Positions 63,141 through 64,000 of a DNA stretch of 64,000 bases are shown here, piece after piece. The position numbers and the translations under genes were made by a program. Origin of the DNA: a virus. The notes below the pieces were generated by a model that did not search any database, was not told where the DNA came from, and saw only the letters and a program-made list of their open reading frames with translations. How positions within the stretch are numbered: position 1 is the stretch's first letter; every line of letters starts with the position of its first letter. The DNA lies in IMG/VR virus record IMGVR_UViG_3300037882_001492, positions 1 to 64,000 of that record, one strand, 5' to 3'.

Positions 63141-63462
63141 TTACTTCTGCAAGCTCCGGTATATTTGGTAACTCTACATCAGTAATAACCGCATAAACAT
63201 CATCATCGAAAAGAACAACCCAATTTGGATCTAATCTTCGTGTTTGGAATCGTCTGATAGCATTTCCTTCAAAGGTAATTAAACTTCCAACTTTAATTGC
63301 TGGATTACATTTCTCACCTACAGATAATACAACCGCTTCTCCAATATGTTTATCTAATTCAGAATCAGGAAGTGCGATCCCTACTGACGATTTAAAATTG
63401 CTTGCATGTCTGTTTTGTAAAACTCTGACAACAAGCCTGTTTCCAATTGCTTGAATTTCCAT
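63133..63462 (-). CDS. GroES/gp31-like co-chaperonin
   Basis: 109 residues, the length of Cpn10/gp31. IGNRLVVRVLQNRHASN start, mobile-loop-like SSVGIALPDSELDKHIG, GEAVVLSVGEKCNPAIKVGSLITFEG and DDDVYAVITDVELP end match the GroES fold. T4 gp31 replaces host GroES to fold the major capsid protein. It overlaps the reductase start by 8 nt. Confidence 0.7.
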   Translation of the reverse strand: MEIQAIGNRLVVRVLQNRHASNFKSSVGIALPDSELDKHIGEAVVLSVGEKCNPAIKVGSLITFEGNAIRRFQTRRLDPNWVVLFDDDVYAVITDVELPNIPELAEVNE

Positions 63463-63550
63463 GTGTTTATATCTAGTCTAATTATTATACATCCGACAGA
63501 GAATTTCTGTAACGGTTTCTGAAAAATTGCAGTATTTAGGGTGCAATATC

Positions 63551-64000
63551 CTATGAAGCGTGTAATTTTGTTACACCTTCGCGTTTCTCTACTAAAATAA
63601 TATTGCTCTCATCTTCTAACAAAGAATTGAGTTCGTCATTGTGAGTAATGACAATAATCTTCTTATCCTTAGCAAGCGTATCAAAGATTTCAACTAAACC
63701 TTGGACACCAATACTGTCTAATGAATCTGCGACTTCATCAAAGAAGATCACATTAGATTTGTTCTTTCCAGTAAAGAGAAGTAAGTCATTTAATGCTAAC
63801 ATTACTGCTAAGTTTACTCTCTTCTTCTCACCGCCAGACAAGTTTTTGAATTCAGTTTCGGCTTCTCCGATATAGATTAACTCTTCAAGCTTTTCGTTAA
63901 AGAACAAAGCCAAAGAGTTATTACTAAGTTGTTTTAAATACTTGTTAACAGAGTCGTTGAAGAAGTCTAAGATATTGACAATAACAAACTGAATAATACC
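63551..64000 (-). CDS. SbcC/gp46-type ATPase subunit, partial
   Basis: The reading frame continues without a stop to the right edge, so the gene is truncated there. The C-terminal ABC-ATPase lobe is visible: signature FKNLSGGEKKR, Walker B NVIFFDEVADSLD, and H-loop VITHND. The recombination nuclease gp46-47 complex prepares DNA ends in T4-like phages. A promoter-like TATAAT lies between its stop and the chaperonin gene. Confidence 0.8.
   Translation of the reverse strand, partial: GIIQFVIVNILDFFNDSVNKYLKQLSNNSLALFFNEKLEELIYIGEAETEFKNLSGGEKKRVNLAVMLALNDLLLFTGKNKSNVIFFDEVADSLDSIGVQGLVEIFDTLAKDKKIIVITHNDELNSLLEDESNIILVEKREGVTKLHAS

Overview
The window is a contiguous, AT-rich piece of a large tailed-phage (Caudoviricetes) genome of the T4-like myovirus superfamily. 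It is dense with short, tightly packed or overlapping genes. T4-type landmarks are a gp17-like large terminase, gp20-like portal, gp14-like neck protein, UvsX/RecA, gp32-like ssDNA-binding protein, gp41/DnaB helicase, gp46/SbcC-type ATPase and a gp31/GroES-like co-chaperonin. Phage-type metabolism genes include dUTPase, ThyX and a ribonucleotide reductase that looks like class II.

Layout. 1-9.7 kb: mostly leftward virion genes (partial structural candidate, portal, terminase, neck) and a set of Lys/Arg-rich proteins carrying a recurring [VI]-x-E-G-S motif. 9.7-15 kb: a rightward block of small, probably early genes, each behind a sigma70-like promoter, separated by hairpin terminators and by copies of a palindromic module; this block uses more G+C-rich codons. 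It ends in about 0.5 kb of non-coding sequence with back-to-back terminators. 15.5-23.8 kb: leftward small genes (membrane peptides, DUF6197-like proteins, a sigma-like protein, ThyX, a DEDD exonuclease, HD and HAD phosphohydrolases), some of them broken. 23.8-29.5 kb: a leftward tRNA array with two interspersed small genes families, an HNH gene and several inverted-repeat elements, followed by Y-RNA-like genes and a Ro60/TROVE gene. 29.5-38.4 kb: accessory genes, including a nucleotidyltransferase, an Rnl2-type RNA ligase and a NAMPT C-terminal remnant. 38.4-44.8 kb: a repeat-rich virion protein, a PAS-membrane protein, a Clp-like ATPase and UvsX. 44.8-55.8 kb: a glycan-synthesis locus of two epimerase/dehydratase enzymes, about six glycosyltransferases and two methyltransferase-like proteins; the last glycosyltransferase carries an intein. 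55.9-64 kb: the replication and nucleotide block, including a second intein in the ribonucleotide reductase.

Two observations stand out. First, the phage encodes a Ro60 (TROVE) protein with a YrlA-like Y RNA beside it. In that RNA the T arm, acceptor stem and D arm occur in permuted order inside a closing stem, and two shorter RNAs share its conserved block. Rnl2 ligase, a nucleotidyltransferase and a HAD phosphatase of the RNA-repair type lie nearby, which recalls the bacterial rsr-yrl-rtcBA arrangement. Second, several early promoters place the -10 hexamer exactly 6-7 nt before the ATG, and many late genes have a CTATATAA/CTAAATAA box 3-6 nt before the ATG. That geometry predicts leaderless mRNAs. 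Together with Ro60 and GC-rich early codons it suggests, as inference only, a host such as Deinococcota or Actinomycetota where leaderless transcripts and Ro60 are common.

Twenty tRNA genes were read by eye (Asp, Cys and Gln not found). No integrase, CRISPR array, rRNA or reverse transcriptase was seen. Family names come from recognising motifs, not from database searches.
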